Part shown: in pieces, positions 1-10,082 of the stretch
Position numbering within the stretch: the stretch's first letter is position 1
Layout: each line of letters opens with the position of its first letter
Source of the DNA: Phyllobacterium phragmitis
GTDB lineage: Bacteria; Pseudomonadota; Alphaproteobacteria; Rhizobiales; Rhizobiaceae
Length of the DNA stretch: 64,000 nt
Reading direction: 5' to 3'
Assembly (NCBI RefSeq): GCF_002980495.1
Contig: NZ_PVBR01000003.1
Coordinates: 327,008-391,007, forward strand
Program-made: the position numbers and the translations under genes
Notes under the pieces: generated by a model
The model's database searches: none
Told to the model about the DNA's origin: nothing
What the model saw: only the letters and a program-made list of their open reading frames with translations

Positions 1-92
1 AAACAGGAACACCTAATGATCGTCGAGCGCCGCGGTGTTTGGACGAGGTTGAGACGAGCGGCTCTGGTGTCATCACCAGACAAGGCGAAAGA

Positions 93-854
93 TCAGTTGC
101 GCAGCCGGTAGCCGGTCCTGAATATCCACGCGACAATCGCAATACAGATGAGCAGGAAAACCACCGTCATTGCGAGGCTGATGCCGATCGAAACGTCGGA
201 CTTTCCGTAAAAGCTCCAGCGAAAGCCGCTGACCAGATAAACGACCGGGTTGAACAGCGTCACGGTGCGCCAGATGCCGGGCAGCATGTTGATCGAATAG
301 AAGCTGCCGCCAAGGAAGGTCAACGGTGTGACGATCAGCAGTGGCACCAGCTGCAGTTGCTCGAAGCTCTTCGCCCATATGCCGATGATGAAGCCGAACA
401 GGCTGAAGGTCACCGCCGTCAGCACCAGGAAAGCGAGCATCCATAACGGATGCTCGATCCTGAGCGGCACGAACAGCGCCGCCGTCGCCAGGATGATCAG
501 GCCAAGCACGATCGACTTTGTCGCAGCACCCCCGACATAGGCGATGACAATTTCGAGATAGGACACCGGTGCCGACAGCAATTCGTAGATCGAACCGACG
601 AATTTCGGAAAATAGATGGCGAAAGAGGCGTTGGAGATCGACTGCGTCAAAAGCGTCAGCATGATCAGTCCCGGCACGATGAAGGCGCCGTAGCTGATGC
701 CGTCGATCTCGGTGATGCGTGAGCCGATGGCCGCGCCGAAGACGACGAAGTAGAGTGACGTCGAAATGACCGGCGAGACGATGCTCTGCAGCACCGTGCG
801 AAAGGCGCGCGCCATTTCCATCCGGTAGATCGCCCAGACCGCCCGCCAGTTCAT
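93..854 (-). CDS. ABC-2 type transporter permease
   Basis: Membrane subunit of an ABC exporter, 253 residues, with about six hydrophobic segments and the C-terminal ABC-2 permease pattern ([17 protein letters not shown] near residue 190, then [12 protein letters not shown]). Such permeases pair with a cytoplasmic ATPase to export drugs, polysaccharide or lipid-linked compounds; the substrate cannot be read from sequence. The start ATG at 854 overlaps the stop of the ATPase gene by four bases (ATGA), so the two genes are translationally coupled and transcribed leftward. A longer open frame runs upstream but is antisense to nothing useful and lacks homology, so the internal start beginning [18 protein letters not shown] was chosen. 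Family call is firm; substrate unknown. Confidence 0.9.
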   Translation of the reverse strand: MNWRAVWAIYRMEMARAFRTVLQSIVSPVISTSLYFVVFGAAIGSRITEIDGISYGAFIVPGLIMLTLLTQSISNASFAIYFPKFVGSIYELLSAPVSYLEIVIAYVGGAATKSIVLGLIILATAALFVPLRIEHPLWMLAFLVLTAVTFSLFGFIIGIWAKSFEQLQLVPLLIVTPLTFLGGSFYSINMLPGIWRTVTLFNPVVYLVSGFRWSFYGKSDVSIGISLAMTVVFLLICIAIVAWIFRTGYRLRN

Positions 855-1777
855 GCCTGTTCCCTCACCAGATTGACGAAGATTTCCTCGAGCGAGCTGT
901 TTTCCGTGTCGATGTCGCGGAACTGGATACCGGCCGCCTCGAGCTCGCGGATCAGCGAGGCGACGCCTGGCCGTTCGCTCTGGTTGTCGTAGGTGTAGGT
1001 GAGCTGTCCGCCATCGGATGAAAGCTCCAGCGCATAGTTCGAAAGTGTATCGGGAACGGCGGCGAGCGGGTTGCGCAGCTCCAGTATGAGCCGCTTGCGG
1101 CCAAGTTTGCGCATCAGCTCGGCCTTGTCCTCCACCAGCACGATCTCGCCGCGGTTGATGACGCCGACGCGGTCGGCCATCGCCTCGGCTTCTTCGATGT
1201 AATGCGTGGTCAGGATGATGGTGACGCCATCCTCGCGCAGCCGGCGCACCATCGCCCACATGTCCTGGCGCAGCTCGACATCGACGCCTGCCGTCGGTTC
1301 GTCGAGGAACAGTATGCGCGGCTCGTGCGACAGCGCCTTGGCGATCATCAGCCGGCGCTTCATGCCGCCCGACAGCGTGATCGCCTTGGCATCCTTCTTG
1401 TCCCAGAGCGACAGGTCGCGCAGCACTTTCTCGACGAACGCCTTGTCCGCCGGCTTACCGAACAGGCCGCGGCTGTAGTTGACCGTTGCCCACACGCTCT
1501 CGAAGGCATCGATGGTCAGTTCCTGCGGCACCAGCCCGATCAGGCCGCGCGCGGCACGGTATTCACGGTTGATGTCATGGCCGTCAACGGCGACGGTGCC
1601 CGACGAGCGGTTGACGATGCCGCAGACGATCGAAATCAGCGTCGTCTTGCCGGCGCCGTTCGGCCCGAGCAGCGCAAAGATCTCGCCGCGCCTTATATCG
1701 AGATTGATCTCCCTCAGCGCCTTGAAGCCGGTGGCGTAGGTCTTGGTGACCCCGGAAATTGAAATGATCGGCTGCAT
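851..1777 (-). CDS. ABC transporter ATP-binding protein (exporter type)
   Basis: ATPase partner of the downstream ABC-2 permease, 308 residues. Walker [10 protein letters not shown] lies near residue 38, the signature [15 protein letters not shown] near 134, Walker [13 protein letters not shown] near 155 and the switch histidine in LTTHY near 190. The SGGMKRR signature and the 80-residue C-terminal extension fit the DrrA/NodI/YadG-like exporter ATPases. The start beginning [14 protein letters not shown] was preferred over an upstream ATG that adds 20 residues outside the fold. It heads a two-gene leftward operon. Whether it exports a drug or an envelope component is unknown. Confidence 0.9.
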   Translation of the reverse strand: MQPIISISGVTKTYATGFKALREINLDIRRGEIFALLGPNGAGKTTLISIVCGIVNRSSGTVAVDGHDINREYRAARGLIGLVPQELTIDAFESVWATVNYSRGLFGKPADKAFVEKVLRDLSLWDKKDAKAITLSGGMKRRLMIAKALSHEPRILFLDEPTAGVDVELRQDMWAMVRRLREDGVTIILTTHYIEEAEAMADRVGVINRGEIVLVEDKAELMRKLGRKRLILELRNPLAAVPDTLSNYALELSSDGGQLTYTYDNQSERPGVASLIRELEAAGIQFRDIDTENSSLEEIFVNLVREQA

Positions 1778-2163
1778 GGCTGAAACGGCTGCTTGAAAGA
1801 GGAGTGTTGATTTAATCCGGTGGATGTGGGTGCGCAAATTCGGATGTCAATGGCGGTTCTGGATATCGGGATTCGCCGGAGTAGGCAACGCCTGCTCGGT
1901 CATCCGGCCGAATTCCATGCAAAAGCGCTGCTTCGGCACATCCCGTTCGCCTCGCTTTCGAGGCGCCCCGCAAGCACCGGATGAATGGGCGGCGCTTGAA
2001 AGTTCGATGTGATTGACAGCCGCGCATCAGGGACGCAGCGCTATGTCACGAAATGTCACGCCAGATACGGGTTCTTGTCGTTCGTTGAAGAACGCCCTTT
2101 TCGACAGATTCTGGCTGCCGTTCTCAGGCGAATTTGGGAAAAGTCCTGAAAAACGGAACGACG
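1778..2163. other. intergenic region without a supported gene
   Basis: The stretch separates the ABC exporter from the LprI-like gene, both read leftward. It must contain the promoter of the ABC pair. Short open frames on both strands have no start signal and no recognisable family. No clear hairpin terminator was seen after the LprI-like gene. Confidence 0.4.
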
Positions 2164-3297
2164 TCAGAATATCGAAGACAACAATGTCGAGATCATGCCG
2201 ACCGGCATGACCGCAATACTCGGGCAGGCTGCGTTCGGGAACTCAACCGTCCTGATCCATGTCTGTGAATGCGGGAGCGCCATCTTTACCTTGAGCGGAG
2301 CGACGCCCGGATCGCAGGCGCTTGCCGTATGAACTGCGAACCAGGCCGTCCGGCTCTTCGGTGAAAGCACCACCGGCAATGGCGGAACGGCAAGCTTGGA
2401 CATGGTGCTCGAGCTGGAATAGCTGGCATAACCAGGCTGCGGTCGACCCTTCGCGTCGATGACGGAAATCGCAGGGTAGCCACGGATCATGCAGGCCTGG
2501 GTGCCGCTATATTCAATGAGATAAACATTCAGAGCCTGTGACATGCCAGCGTCGCCAAGATCGCTGTCCTTGATCGTGACATCGGAAGCCGCGCATTCAG
2601 GAAGCGGTTTGTCGAGAACCGACGCAAGGTTCTCGACGTCCTGCAGCCGTTGCTCGACCGCGGTGGCAATACAATTGGTCAGTTTCGGAGCCTCCGGCGG
2701 ACACATGTTCGCAATATTTGGGAAAGCCGCCTGCTGGGCATCGAAAGCCGGCTGCCATGCCCGCCGCAGCTTTGATCGCAATCCCTTCGCGACCACATCG
2801 ATCTGCCGCACGGTTTGAAACAGGTCTGCCCTCCCACAGATCTCCTTGGCATATATGGCCCTGGGAAGAAGGTCGTCTTTCACACTCCCTTGAGTGCCGC
2901 AGTCAGGAACGACACCGCTTCCGGCGGGATCAGCCGATGAGGCAGAGTTTTCGGCCGGTGCAAGCCCGTTCAGGGCGGTCAAGATCGCGTTGTAGGCTCT
3001 GGTCAGACAATCGACATTTCCGCCGCAAAGATCACGCTGGCCGTGTATCCAGGAAACCTGCATCTGCTCGACCTTCCCCCTGAAGTCGACCGCGCCACCG
3101 GAAGTCAGGAGCTGCTTGTAAGTCGTGGCCAATTCCGTATCGAGCTTGCCGAGTTCAGGCGTGTTGCAGATCGCCCATTCGGTATCGGTTTCCGCCTTTC
3201 GGCAATCGAAGCTTTGTGCGCCGGCGGCATGCGGCAATGCAACGGCCGAGAAGACCAATGCGGCGATGAGACATTTCATGACGTGTATCGTTGGCAT
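2164..3297 (-). CDS. secreted LprI-like (DUF1311) protein with C-terminal DUF4232-like region
   Basis: Predicted exported protein of 377 residues. A signal peptide (MKCLIAALVFSAVALPHAAGA, within residues 7-27) is followed by the DUF1311/LprI signature FDCRKAETDTEWAICNTPELGKLD near residues 30-52, a cysteine-rich middle part, and a C-terminal segment with the pattern of DUF4232 (NVYLIEYSGTQACMIRGYPAISVIDAKG). LprI-type domains are known as periplasmic lysozyme inhibitors in some bacteria; that role here is inference. The ATG at 3297 was chosen because AAGGGA lies eight bases upstream; an ATG at 3279 would also leave an intact signal peptide. The reading frame continues upstream into an unrelated autotransporter remnant, which is not part of this gene. 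Confidence 0.75.
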   Translation of the reverse strand: MPTIHVMKCLIAALVFSAVALPHAAGAQSFDCRKAETDTEWAICNTPELGKLDTELATTYKQLLTSGGAVDFRGKVEQMQVSWIHGQRDLCGGNVDCLTRAYNAILTALNGLAPAENSASSADPAGSGVVPDCGTQGSVKDDLLPRAIYAKEICGRADLFQTVRQIDVVAKGLRSKLRRAWQPAFDAQQAAFPNIANMCPPEAPKLTNCIATAVEQRLQDVENLASVLDKPLPECAASDVTIKDSDLGDAGMSQALNVYLIEYSGTQACMIRGYPAISVIDAKGRPQPGYASYSSSSTMSKLAVPPLPVVLSPKSRTAWFAVHTASACDPGVAPLKVKMALPHSQTWIRTVEFPNAACPSIAVMPVGMISTLLSSIF

Positions 3298-3368
3298 GCT
3301 TCGATCCCTTGCTGACGCGACGGCAAATTGGCAGGAAAGTGCCCTTGACGCGTTTTTCCAGTAGTGTT

Positions 3369-3882
3369 TCACCACACCACCTTGATGCCATTCGAGGTCT
3401 GTGCGCCGGTGTTGCCGGAGGTGGCACCGGTGACGACGCGCAGATCCGTCGGAGTCATCGCCGCCCAGCTCCGTCTCGATGGCCAACATGCCGCCCTGGC
3501 CGATGTAGTCGCCATGGACGGTGAGCGTGCCGATCGATTTGTCCGGCGCGATGATGCCTCCAGCCGCATTGGCGGTCGTGCCAATCGTGCCGGTGCCCTG
3601 CAACTGCCTACCCAGCACCTCGATCGTGCCGCCGCTGACCTTCGAGGCGCCGGTCAAGCCGGAATAGCCGCCGCTCAGTAGCGTCTTGCCGGAACCCATC
3701 TGGTCAAAGCCACCCGTTCCTGTGACGGCATTGGTGATTTTGACATCCTCGGAGCGGTTGAAGGCCAGCGTGCCATTGTCGGTGATGGCGCCGGCAACGC
3801 CGCCCGAGGTGTGGCCGTCGTCGAGCTGCAAAGCAGCCTTGGCTCCCGCTGCAATGATTATTCCACAAATACTGTTCTGCAT
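3369..3882 (-). pseudogene. autotransporter passenger/beta-helix remnant
   Basis: The translated stretch carries autotransporter-associated repeat motifs (GTGGFDQMGSGKTLLSGGYSGLTGASKVSGGTIEV, then NGTLAFNRSED and GTLTVHGDYIGQGGML). The homology switches frame near 3450: one frame ends in LAIETELGGDDS, and the expected continuation TDLRVVTGATSGNTGAQTSNGIKVVW is read in another frame and stops at 3369. The gene lacks its signal sequence, most of the passenger and the whole translocator barrel. It is a decayed fragment of a large surface autotransporter that happens to read into the downstream LprI-like gene. Confidence 0.75.
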
Positions 3883-4437
3883 ATGTCCATTATGCGCATA
3901 CGATTTCGGAAATATAATTATATTCGTATATTCATACAGAATTACTTAACAATTCAAGTATGATTAACACATAACATGGAAAAATCTATTCTTTGCGTGT
4001 GAATCTCAATCTACAATCTTGATAAGTCAAATATGACCAGCTTTCCATCGAGCGAAATGCTATATCTACGAGTACAATGATTGCGGATACACCGCATTAC
4101 GGAAACTGATTGACCATTAAAGGTGTTGGCGACGGAATATATTCTGCGAGGCCGATCCCTTCAAAGGGCCAAAGTGAAGGATAAGCCCCTTCCCCGGCAG
4201 GGCCAGACCGGCGAGGAAGTGAACACCCATCGGTGCAAAGCTTCGCCGGTTATTCACGAGTAAGCGTGCCGCCTTATCAATACCCTTATCTTTGACCACG
4301 CTTTGCGCCAACTTCTCTTGCCTGCTGTTTTCGAAACGGACATGGGGTCGACCTTGCAAGCGAAAGGGGAGAAACCCTTAGCTTCTAAATTCTGTACGAC
4401 TGGCCATTTAGCGATCGTCCCAGCGAAAAGCGTTTTC
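3883..4437. other. AT-rich intergenic region, no supported gene
   Basis: Bases 3890-4110 are clearly more A+T rich than the surroundings. An 80-codon open frame on the minus strand (4117-4359) has no recognisable domain and no good ribosome binding site. The region lies between the autotransporter remnant and the 3' end of the beta-lactamase gene. The base composition suggests old acquired DNA left from the same decay. Confidence 0.4.
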
Positions 4438-5628
4438 TCAGCGCGCGCTTGCCGGCGCCGGTTCGCTCTCCAGCACCGTCAATATCCGGTATGCGGCCTT
4501 CACGCGGGCTGAAATGGGGTAGCTCTTGTTTGCCAGCATCACGATGCCGATATCCTTGGCGGGAACGAAGGCGACGTAGGCGCCGAAGCCGTTCGTGGAG
4601 CCGGTTTTGTTGATCAGCACGGCTTCCTGCGGCGGCAGCGGTGGGGCAAGTCGCGTCACCTTGTTGGCCTTGCGGCTCATCTCAGAAGAGTTCCCCGCAA
4701 GAAGCCGAGCGAGATCAACCGGATAGGCATAGATCTCCCAACCCAAACCCTGAATCATATTGCCGACTTTGTAGTATCCGGTGTGGGTTGCGGTGACCGC
4801 GCGTTGGAGCGTTCCGTCCAGCTTTGAACCGTCCATGCTTGCCTCGACGAACCGGATCATGTCGGACGTGGTCGTCTTCACGCCATAGGCTTGCGAATCC
4901 AGCACGCCCGGCGTCACCCGAATGGGCTTGTTGCCTTTCGAATAACCATAGGCATAGTTGCCCATCTGGCCCTGCGGAACCCTGATGTAGGTACGGCTGA
5001 GGCCGAGCGCCGGAAAGAGCTTTTGTTCCATCAGATCATCGAACGGCTCGCCCATGCCTCTGGCAGCGAGATAGCCGAACAGTCCGATGCTCGGATTCGA
5101 GTAGCGTCTGTGGGTGCCGGCGGCATAGGTCGGGCGCCAATTCTTGTAATATGCGATCATCGTTTTCTGATTGGTGACGGAGCCCGGAAACTGCAGGGGT
5201 AGGCCACCGGCCGTATAGGTGCCGAGATCGAGAAGGCTGATCTTGTCGAAGCTGCTGCCGGCGAGAACCGGCAGATATTTGCTCGCACTGTCGGAGAGAG
5301 ACAGAGTTCCTCGCGCCGCAGCGTAGGATGCGAGTGTTGCGGTAAAGGTTTTGCTGATCGAGCCGATCTCGAAAATCGTATCTTCGGTGACCTTTTGTCC
5401 GCTCTTCTTCGAAGCGACGCCATAATTAAAGAAGTAGCGCTTTCCCTGGATTGTCACCGCCACGGCTATTCCCGGAATATCGTTCTCTTCCATGACAGGC
5501 CCGATCGCTTCATTGACGACGCGCTCGAGATGGCTTTGGCCGCCACTATCGGCAGCGTGAGCGTATGTACCGAAGAGCAAGGAAACGATCGCGAAAACTG
5601 CAAGCTTTGGAAGAGACATCTTTTTCAT
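4438..5628 (-). CDS. ampC: class C beta-lactamase (AmpC, OCH-like)
   Basis: Periplasmic serine beta-lactamase of 396 residues, hydrolysing cephalosporins and penicillins. The signal peptide covers about residues 1-25. The three class C motifs are in place: SISK at 90-93 (catalytic serine 90), YSN at 176-178 and KTG at 341-343. The segments GVASKKSGQKVTE, RRYSNPSIGLFGYLAA and KTGSTNGFGAY resemble the chromosomal OCH enzymes of Ochrobactrum as I remember them. OCH genes normally have a divergent ampR next to them; here the upstream 570 bases hold no LysR gene. Expression may therefore be constitutive or controlled from elsewhere. Class assignment is firm; the OCH subgroup is inferred. Confidence 0.93.
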   Translation of the reverse strand: MKKMSLPKLAVFAIVSLLFGTYAHAADSGGQSHLERVVNEAIGPVMEENDIPGIAVAVTIQGKRYFFNYGVASKKSGQKVTEDTIFEIGSISKTFTATLASYAAARGTLSLSDSASKYLPVLAGSSFDKISLLDLGTYTAGGLPLQFPGSVTNQKTMIAYYKNWRPTYAAGTHRRYSNPSIGLFGYLAARGMGEPFDDLMEQKLFPALGLSRTYIRVPQGQMGNYAYGYSKGNKPIRVTPGVLDSQAYGVKTTTSDMIRFVEASMDGSKLDGTLQRAVTATHTGYYKVGNMIQGLGWEIYAYPVDLARLLAGNSSEMSRKANKVTRLAPPLPPQEAVLINKTGSTNGFGAYVAFVPAKDIGIVMLANKSYPISARVKAAYRILTVLESEPAPASAR

Positions 5629-6197
5629 AGCGGATACAGAATCCTCATATTCATGTCATCGACCGCTTTTGTCGGCAATGGCGGTCGATAATCTTCATTA
5701 CAACATGTGCCGATACCTGCGAAACCAGCATCCGTTGCATAGGATGCAACAGGGAGGCAGGAACAAGCGCAACGGATATATCTGGCTCACGCGGCCTCAA
5801 CAAACGACGATAATTGGTGTGAGCCATGAGAAAAATTCGGGTGTCCGGGTGGTTCGCCCTCATCGGCCGGATGAAACAGCTCATCCGATCAGGACATGCC
5901 AGGACAAACCTAAAATGTCCCTTTTGGCCGGTATTTCGCTGATGTCAGAATACTACCGCTTATCTTACTGCATCAAATATCAAAAATTTATAATCAACCG
6001 CGATATAATCGCCGATATCAGCATAGAGATTACGGTATATCACATATTTATAAAATACATTTTTATACTTTTGTTGATTTTATCATCGTTTAACTTATAG
6101 ACTGCACTCATTAAGAATCACTTGGGAAGTGCGCCGACGTTCAAGCCAAATCATGTCTAGAACTATCGTGCATGATGATCATATCAGGGAGCTCTCC
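5629..6197. other. AT-rich divergent intergenic region between ampC and the urease block
   Basis: About 570 bases without a supported gene. It should contain the leftward ampC promoter near 5630-5720 and the rightward promoter of hupE/ure. Bases 5980-6100 are strongly A+T rich with ATAT and TATA runs, suitable for a promoter or a curved, protein-binding segment. Open frames such as 5669-6100 have no family match and poor codon character. No AmpR gene is present. Confidence 0.45.
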
Positions 6198-6803
6198 ATG
6201 AAATTGAGATCATTGGTAATCTGGCTGGTTGTTTCAATTACTGCAGCTTTCACTCCATCAATTGCCTGGGCTCATTCGGAAACCGGAGCGGCCGCGGGAT
6301 TTTCTCACGGCTTTCTTCATCCGCTCACGGGTGCCGATCATATGCTGGCGATGATCGCCGTCGGCATTCTGGCCTACCAGATCGGCGGGCGTGCGCTCTG
6401 GCTCGTTCCCATCAGTTTTCTGTTGTTCATGGTCGCCGGCGGGGCTCTGGGCATCACGGGCGCCAATATCCCCCATGTTGAATTGGGCATAGCTCTTTCA
6501 GTCATCATTCTTGGTGCCGCTATCGCGTTGGGCATAGCCGCGCCGCTCATCGTGACGATGAGCGTTGTCGGCATCTTCGCGATCTTCCATGGCCATGCGC
6601 ATGGCGCCGAAATGCCCGGGAGCTCCAATGCGCTTGGATATGCGCTGGGTTTCGTCAGCGCGACGGCGCTCCTGCATCTTGGCGGCATTGGCATCGGCAT
6701 GCTGATCGGCCGGGCTGGCGCTCGTCACGAGCCAACTCTGGTCCGAGCTGCCGGTGGGCTGATGACAGTCGCAGGACTGGGCATTCTCAGTGGTGCTCTG
6801 TGA
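6198..6803 (+). CDS. ureJ: HupE/UreJ family metal (nickel) transporter
   Basis: Inner-membrane protein of 201 residues belonging to HupE/UreJ, which imports nickel or cobalt for urease or hydrogenase. A signal-like N-terminus ending in AWAH is followed by the family signature HPLTGADHMLAM near residues 46-57 and a second histidine cluster FHGHAHGAEMPG near residue 135, which are the metal-handling motifs; five to six hydrophobic helices are visible. The ATG at 6198 has AGGGAG seven bases upstream and gives a normal family length, so earlier in-frame ATGs were rejected. It lies 85 bases before ureA on the same strand and is probably cotranscribed, supplying Ni2+ for the enzyme. Confidence 0.85.
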   Translation: MKLRSLVIWLVVSITAAFTPSIAWAHSETGAAAGFSHGFLHPLTGADHMLAMIAVGILAYQIGGRALWLVPISFLLFMVAGGALGITGANIPHVELGIALSVIILGAAIALGIAAPLIVTMSVVGIFAIFHGHAHGAEMPGSSNALGYALGFVSATALLHLGGIGIGMLIGRAGARHEPTLVRAAGGLMTVAGLGILSGAL

Positions 6804-6888
6804 TCCTTCAATATCCACGCCAAGCACTCAGGCGCTTGGCCGATCAACGGGCCGATTATGCGGATTAAAATCTTGAAGGGCTTCGGCA

Positions 6889-7191
6889 ATGCATCTCACT
6901 CCAAGGGAACTCGACAAGGTTCTGACCTACACCGTGGCCGACATCGCGTTGAGGCGAAAGGCCAAGGGTATCAAGCTCAACCATCCTGAATCCGTGGCCG
7001 TGCTGTCGGCCTATGTCCTGGACGGCGCCCGCGAAGGGCGCTCCGTCGAGGATGTGATGAGTGGCGCTCGCTCCGTGCTGACCAATGACGATGTGATGCC
7101 CGGCGTCGCCGATCTCATTCCAATGATCCAGATCGAAGCCGTCTTCACCGATGGCAGCCGGCTTGTGACACTTCACCAACCCATTCAGTAG
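6889..7191 (+). CDS. ureA: urease gamma subunit
   Basis: Smallest urease subunit, 100 residues, full length. It starts with the family pattern [14 protein letters not shown] and contains [12 protein letters not shown] and [29 protein letters not shown]. It assembles with UreB and UreC into the cytosolic (alpha-beta-gamma)3 urease that hydrolyses urea to ammonia and carbamate. An AAGGG motif precedes the ATG. It is separated from ureB by only 13 bases, so the two are cotranscribed. Confidence 0.97.
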   Translation: MHLTPRELDKVLTYTVADIALRRKAKGIKLNHPESVAVLSAYVLDGAREGRSVEDVMSGARSVLTNDDVMPGVADLIPMIQIEAVFTDGSRLVTLHQPIQ

Positions 7192-7204
7192 GAGCAAGAG
7201 AGCC

Positions 7205-7705
7205 ATGGCCGGACCAGACAAATCCAAGCGCTCCGCCGCAGCCAAATCTGTCTCAGGCAAATCTGCCCCAGGGCAGGTCGCAGCCGCGCCTGATGCCGCT
7301 CGGCAGAAAAAACAGCCCATACCGGTGGGTGGTTACGATCTTGCCGCGGCGCCTATCGAGCTGAATGCCGGCCGGCCGCGCGTGGCTTTGAAGGTCCGCA
7401 ATACGGGCGATCGGCCGATCCAGGTCGGCTCCCATTTCCATTTCTTCGAGGTCAACAGGTATCTCTCCTTCGACCGGGCCGCGGCTTTCGGAATGCGGCT
7501 GGATATTCCTGCCAACACGGCAATCCGCTTCGAACCGGGTGACGAGAAAGATGTCACCGTCGTGCCGTTTGGAGGCAAGCGTTTCGTCTACGGCTTCAAC
7601 AACCTCGTAGACGGCTGGACCGGCGAAGGCTCCGAGCCGAACTATCGGCCGAATTTCAATAACGCCGTGGAACTCGCGCGCAAGCAAGGCTTCAAGTCCT
7701 CCTGA
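7205..7705 (+). CDS. ureB: urease beta subunit with N-terminal extension
   Basis: Beta subunit of urease, 166 residues. The conserved core runs from about residue 40 ([25 protein letters not shown]) through [17 protein letters not shown] and [26 protein letters not shown]. Ordinary UreB proteins are about 100 residues; this one has roughly 40 extra lysine/alanine/serine-rich residues at the N-terminus and about 25 at the C-terminus. I recall similar lengths in the second urease locus of Brucella. The extension is low complexity and probably disordered; its role is unknown. Confidence 0.95.
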   Translation: MAGPDKSKRSAAAKSVSGKSAPGQVAAAPDAARQKKQPIPVGGYDLAAAPIELNAGRPRVALKVRNTGDRPIQVGSHFHFFEVNRYLSFDRAAAFGMRLDIPANTAIRFEPGDEKDVTVVPFGGKRFVYGFNNLVDGWTGEGSEPNYRPNFNNAVELARKQGFKSS

Positions 7706-7757
7706 CGAGATCAGCCGGGTTGAGGATCGCCGTGCCAAAAGTTGAGGACGAAAAACA

Positions 7758-9479
7758 ATGACACAGATATCCCGCCGCCAATATGCCGATCTCTACGGCC
7801 CGACGACAGGCGACAAGATTCGTCTCGCCGACACCGATCTTTACATCGAAATCGAAAAGGACCTGCGCGCGGTCTATGGCGACGAACTGCAATATGGCGG
7901 CGGCAAGACGCTGCGTGACGGCATGGGTTCCGATAGCCTGCTGACCCAGGAGGCAGGCTGCCTCGATCTCGTCATCACCAATGTGACGATCCTCGAACCC
8001 ATGCTGGGCGTGGTAAAGGCCGATGTCGGCTTGAGAAACGGCAAGATCGTCGGCATCGGAAAGGCCGGCAATCCCAGCACCATGGACGGGGTGACGCCAG
8101 GCCTGACAACAGGCGGATCCACCGATGCCATATCCGGCGAGCATCTGATCCTGACTGCGGGCGGCATGGACACCCATGTTCATTTCATTTCCCCGCAACA
8201 GACATTTGCGGCGCTGAGCAACGGCATCACGACCGTTTGGGGGGGTGGTATCGGCCCCGCCGACGGTTCGAACGGCGTGACCTCGGTCAACGGTCCGTGG
8301 AACATGGAAATGATGCTGCGGGCGGTCGAGAATATCCCGATCAATGTCGGTTTTTGCGGCAAGGGCAATTCGACCGGCATAGCGCCGCTCGTCGAGCAGT
8401 TGAAGGCTGGCGCTGCCGGCTTCAAGATTCACGAGGATTACGGCACGACGCCGGCGACGATCCGTTCCTGCCTCACCGTTGCCGATGAATATGACGTCTC
8501 GGTCGCCATTCACACCGATACGCTCAACGAAGCCGGTTATGTCGAGGATACGATCGCCGCTTTCGATGGGCGGACCATCCATACGTTTCACAGCGAAGGC
8601 GCCGGCGGCGGCCATGCTCCGGACCTTTTGAAGGTCGTGGGCCAGAGGAACGTTTTGCCGAGTTCGACGAACCCGACGCTGCCGGCAGGCGTCAATTCCG
8701 TGGCGGAACTGTTCGACATGATCATGGTCTGCCACAACCTCAATCCGAAGATCCCCTCCGACGTGGCATTTGCCGAGAGCCGGGTTCGCGGCGAGACGAT
8801 CGTTGCCGAAAGCGTTCTCCACGACATGGGCGCGATCTCCATCATCGGCAGCGACTCGCAGGCTATGGGCCGCATCGGAGAGAATTTCCTGCGCGCCTTC
8901 CAGACCGCCAATGCGATGAAGGCCGCGCGCGGCAAGCTTCCGGAGGATGCGCCCGGCAACGATAATTTCCGCGTCCTGCGCTATCTGGCAAAGATAACGA
9001 TCAATCCGGCGATTACGGCCGGGCTTTCGCATGTGATCGGGTCCATCGAGCCCGGCAAGATCGCGGACCTCGTTCTGTGGTCCCCGGCCTTTTTCGGCGC
9101 CAAGCCAAAGATGGTGATCAAGGGCGGTATGATCGTCTGGGCCAATATGGGCGATCCCAATGCCTCGCTGCCGACGCCACAACCCACATATTATCGTCCG
9201 ATGTTCGGCGCCTACGGGACCGCCCTGCCGAAAACCTGCATCAGCTTTGTTTCCCGCGCCGCTTATGATGCCGGCGTGAAGGAGAAATACGAGCTCAACC
9301 GTATGGTCATTCCGGTACAGAATACGCGGGTTCTCGGTAAGGAACACATGGTGCGGAACTCTTATCTGCCGAAAATCGACGTCAATCCGCAGACCTTTGC
9401 CGTCACTGTGGACGGCGTCCACGCAACGGTGGAGCCGCCCAAGACGATTGCGCTCAACCAATTGTATTTCTTCAGCTGA
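7758..9479 (+). CDS. ureC: urease alpha (catalytic) subunit
   Basis: Catalytic subunit of urease, 573 residues, full length. All active-site residues can be placed: nickel ligands H140 and H142 in [10 protein letters not shown], carbamylated lysine K223 in [10 protein letters not shown]252 in [10 protein letters not shown]278 in [14 protein letters not shown], the flap histidine H326 in [11 protein letters not shown] and D366 in [11 protein letters not shown]. These sit six residues downstream of the Klebsiella numbering throughout, so the site is intact. Hydrolyses urea using two Ni2+ ions. It is followed 11 bases later by ureE, in the same rightward operon. Confidence 0.98.
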   Translation: MTQISRRQYADLYGPTTGDKIRLADTDLYIEIEKDLRAVYGDELQYGGGKTLRDGMGSDSLLTQEAGCLDLVITNVTILEPMLGVVKADVGLRNGKIVGIGKAGNPSTMDGVTPGLTTGGSTDAISGEHLILTAGGMDTHVHFISPQQTFAALSNGITTVWGGGIGPADGSNGVTSVNGPWNMEMMLRAVENIPINVGFCGKGNSTGIAPLVEQLKAGAAGFKIHEDYGTTPATIRSCLTVADEYDVSVAIHTDTLNEAGYVEDTIAAFDGRTIHTFHSEGAGGGHAPDLLKVVGQRNVLPSSTNPTLPAGVNSVAELFDMIMVCHNLNPKIPSDVAFAESRVRGETIVAESVLHDMGAISIIGSDSQAMGRIGENFLRAFQTANAMKAARGKLPEDAPGNDNFRVLRYLAKITINPAITAGLSHVIGSIEPGKIADLVLWSPAFFGAKPKMVIKGGMIVWANMGDPNASLPTPQPTYYRPMFGAYGTALPKTCISFVSRAAYDAGVKEKYELNRMVIPVQNTRVLGKEHMVRNSYLPKIDVNPQTFAVTVDGVHATVEPPKTIALNQLYFFS

Positions 9480-9490
9480 TAGGGTGATGA

Positions 9491-10075
9491 ATGATCCTGA
9501 TAGAACAGGTTCTCGGCAATGTTAAAGACGCCGTCTGGAAACAGCGGATGGATGCGGCCCGCATTGATTGGCTCGTCCTCGACCAGTGGGAGGCTCAGAA
9601 GAACCGCCTCCGCAAGCGTACGAGCAAGGATCTGGAGCTAGCGGTCGCACTGGACCGCAATACGCATCTGCATGACGGCGATATTCTGGTGTGGGACGAG
9701 GCGGAATCCTCAATCGTCGTCGTCAAAACGGAATTGAAACCGGTCATGGTGATCGACCTGGAAAAGGTCATGGCGCAATCGCCGGAACTCGTCCTTCGCA
9801 CATGTTTCGAACTCGGCCATGCGCTCGGAAACCAGCACTGGCCGGCCGTGGTCAAGGGTAACAAGGTGTTCGTCCCCCTGACGATCGACCAGAAGGTCAT
9901 GAGTTCGGTCATGCGGACCCATGATTTCGCCGGCGTCACGTTCGAATTCATGCCCGGCAGCGATGTCATCCCCTATCTTGCGCCTCACGAGGCACGCCGA
10001 CTGTTTGGCGGGGCTGAACCGGCTTCCCACGCTCACGCCGATCACGCACCTCCACATACCCACAGCCATAATTAG
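9491..10075 (+). CDS. ureE: urease accessory protein UreE (nickel metallochaperone)
   Basis: Nickel-binding chaperone of 194 residues that delivers Ni2+ to the UreG-UreF-UreD-apourease complex. The central part contains the UreE pattern FELGHALGNQHWPAVV with the conserved metal-site histidine near residue 113, followed by the C-terminal domain MRTHDFAGVTFEFMPG. The tail (HAHADHAPPHTHSHN) is rich in histidine and would store or buffer nickel. The gene is seven bases upstream of ureF. Confidence 0.93.
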   Translation: MILIEQVLGNVKDAVWKQRMDAARIDWLVLDQWEAQKNRLRKRTSKDLELAVALDRNTHLHDGDILVWDEAESSIVVVKTELKPVMVIDLEKVMAQSPELVLRTCFELGHALGNQHWPAVVKGNKVFVPLTIDQKVMSSVMRTHDFAGVTFEFMPGSDVIPYLAPHEARRLFGGAEPASHAHADHAPPHTHSHN

Positions 10076-10082
10076 CTCGACC

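Noticed and set aside
3298..3882. N-terminal part of a 572-residue fusion with the LprI-like protein
   Set aside because: The region is a frameshifted autotransporter remnant, and an internal start with a ribosome binding site and signal peptide fits the real protein.
4117..4359. 80-codon minus-strand frame
   Set aside because: No recognisable family or start signal; left as part of the intergenic description.
5669..6100. 143-codon frame upstream of the urease block
   Set aside because: No homology, A+T-rich repetitive composition and no ribosome binding site; it lies in the promoter region.
7692..9461. 589-codon minus-strand frame
   Set aside because: Complete antisense shadow of ureC, a common effect of high G+C coding bias.
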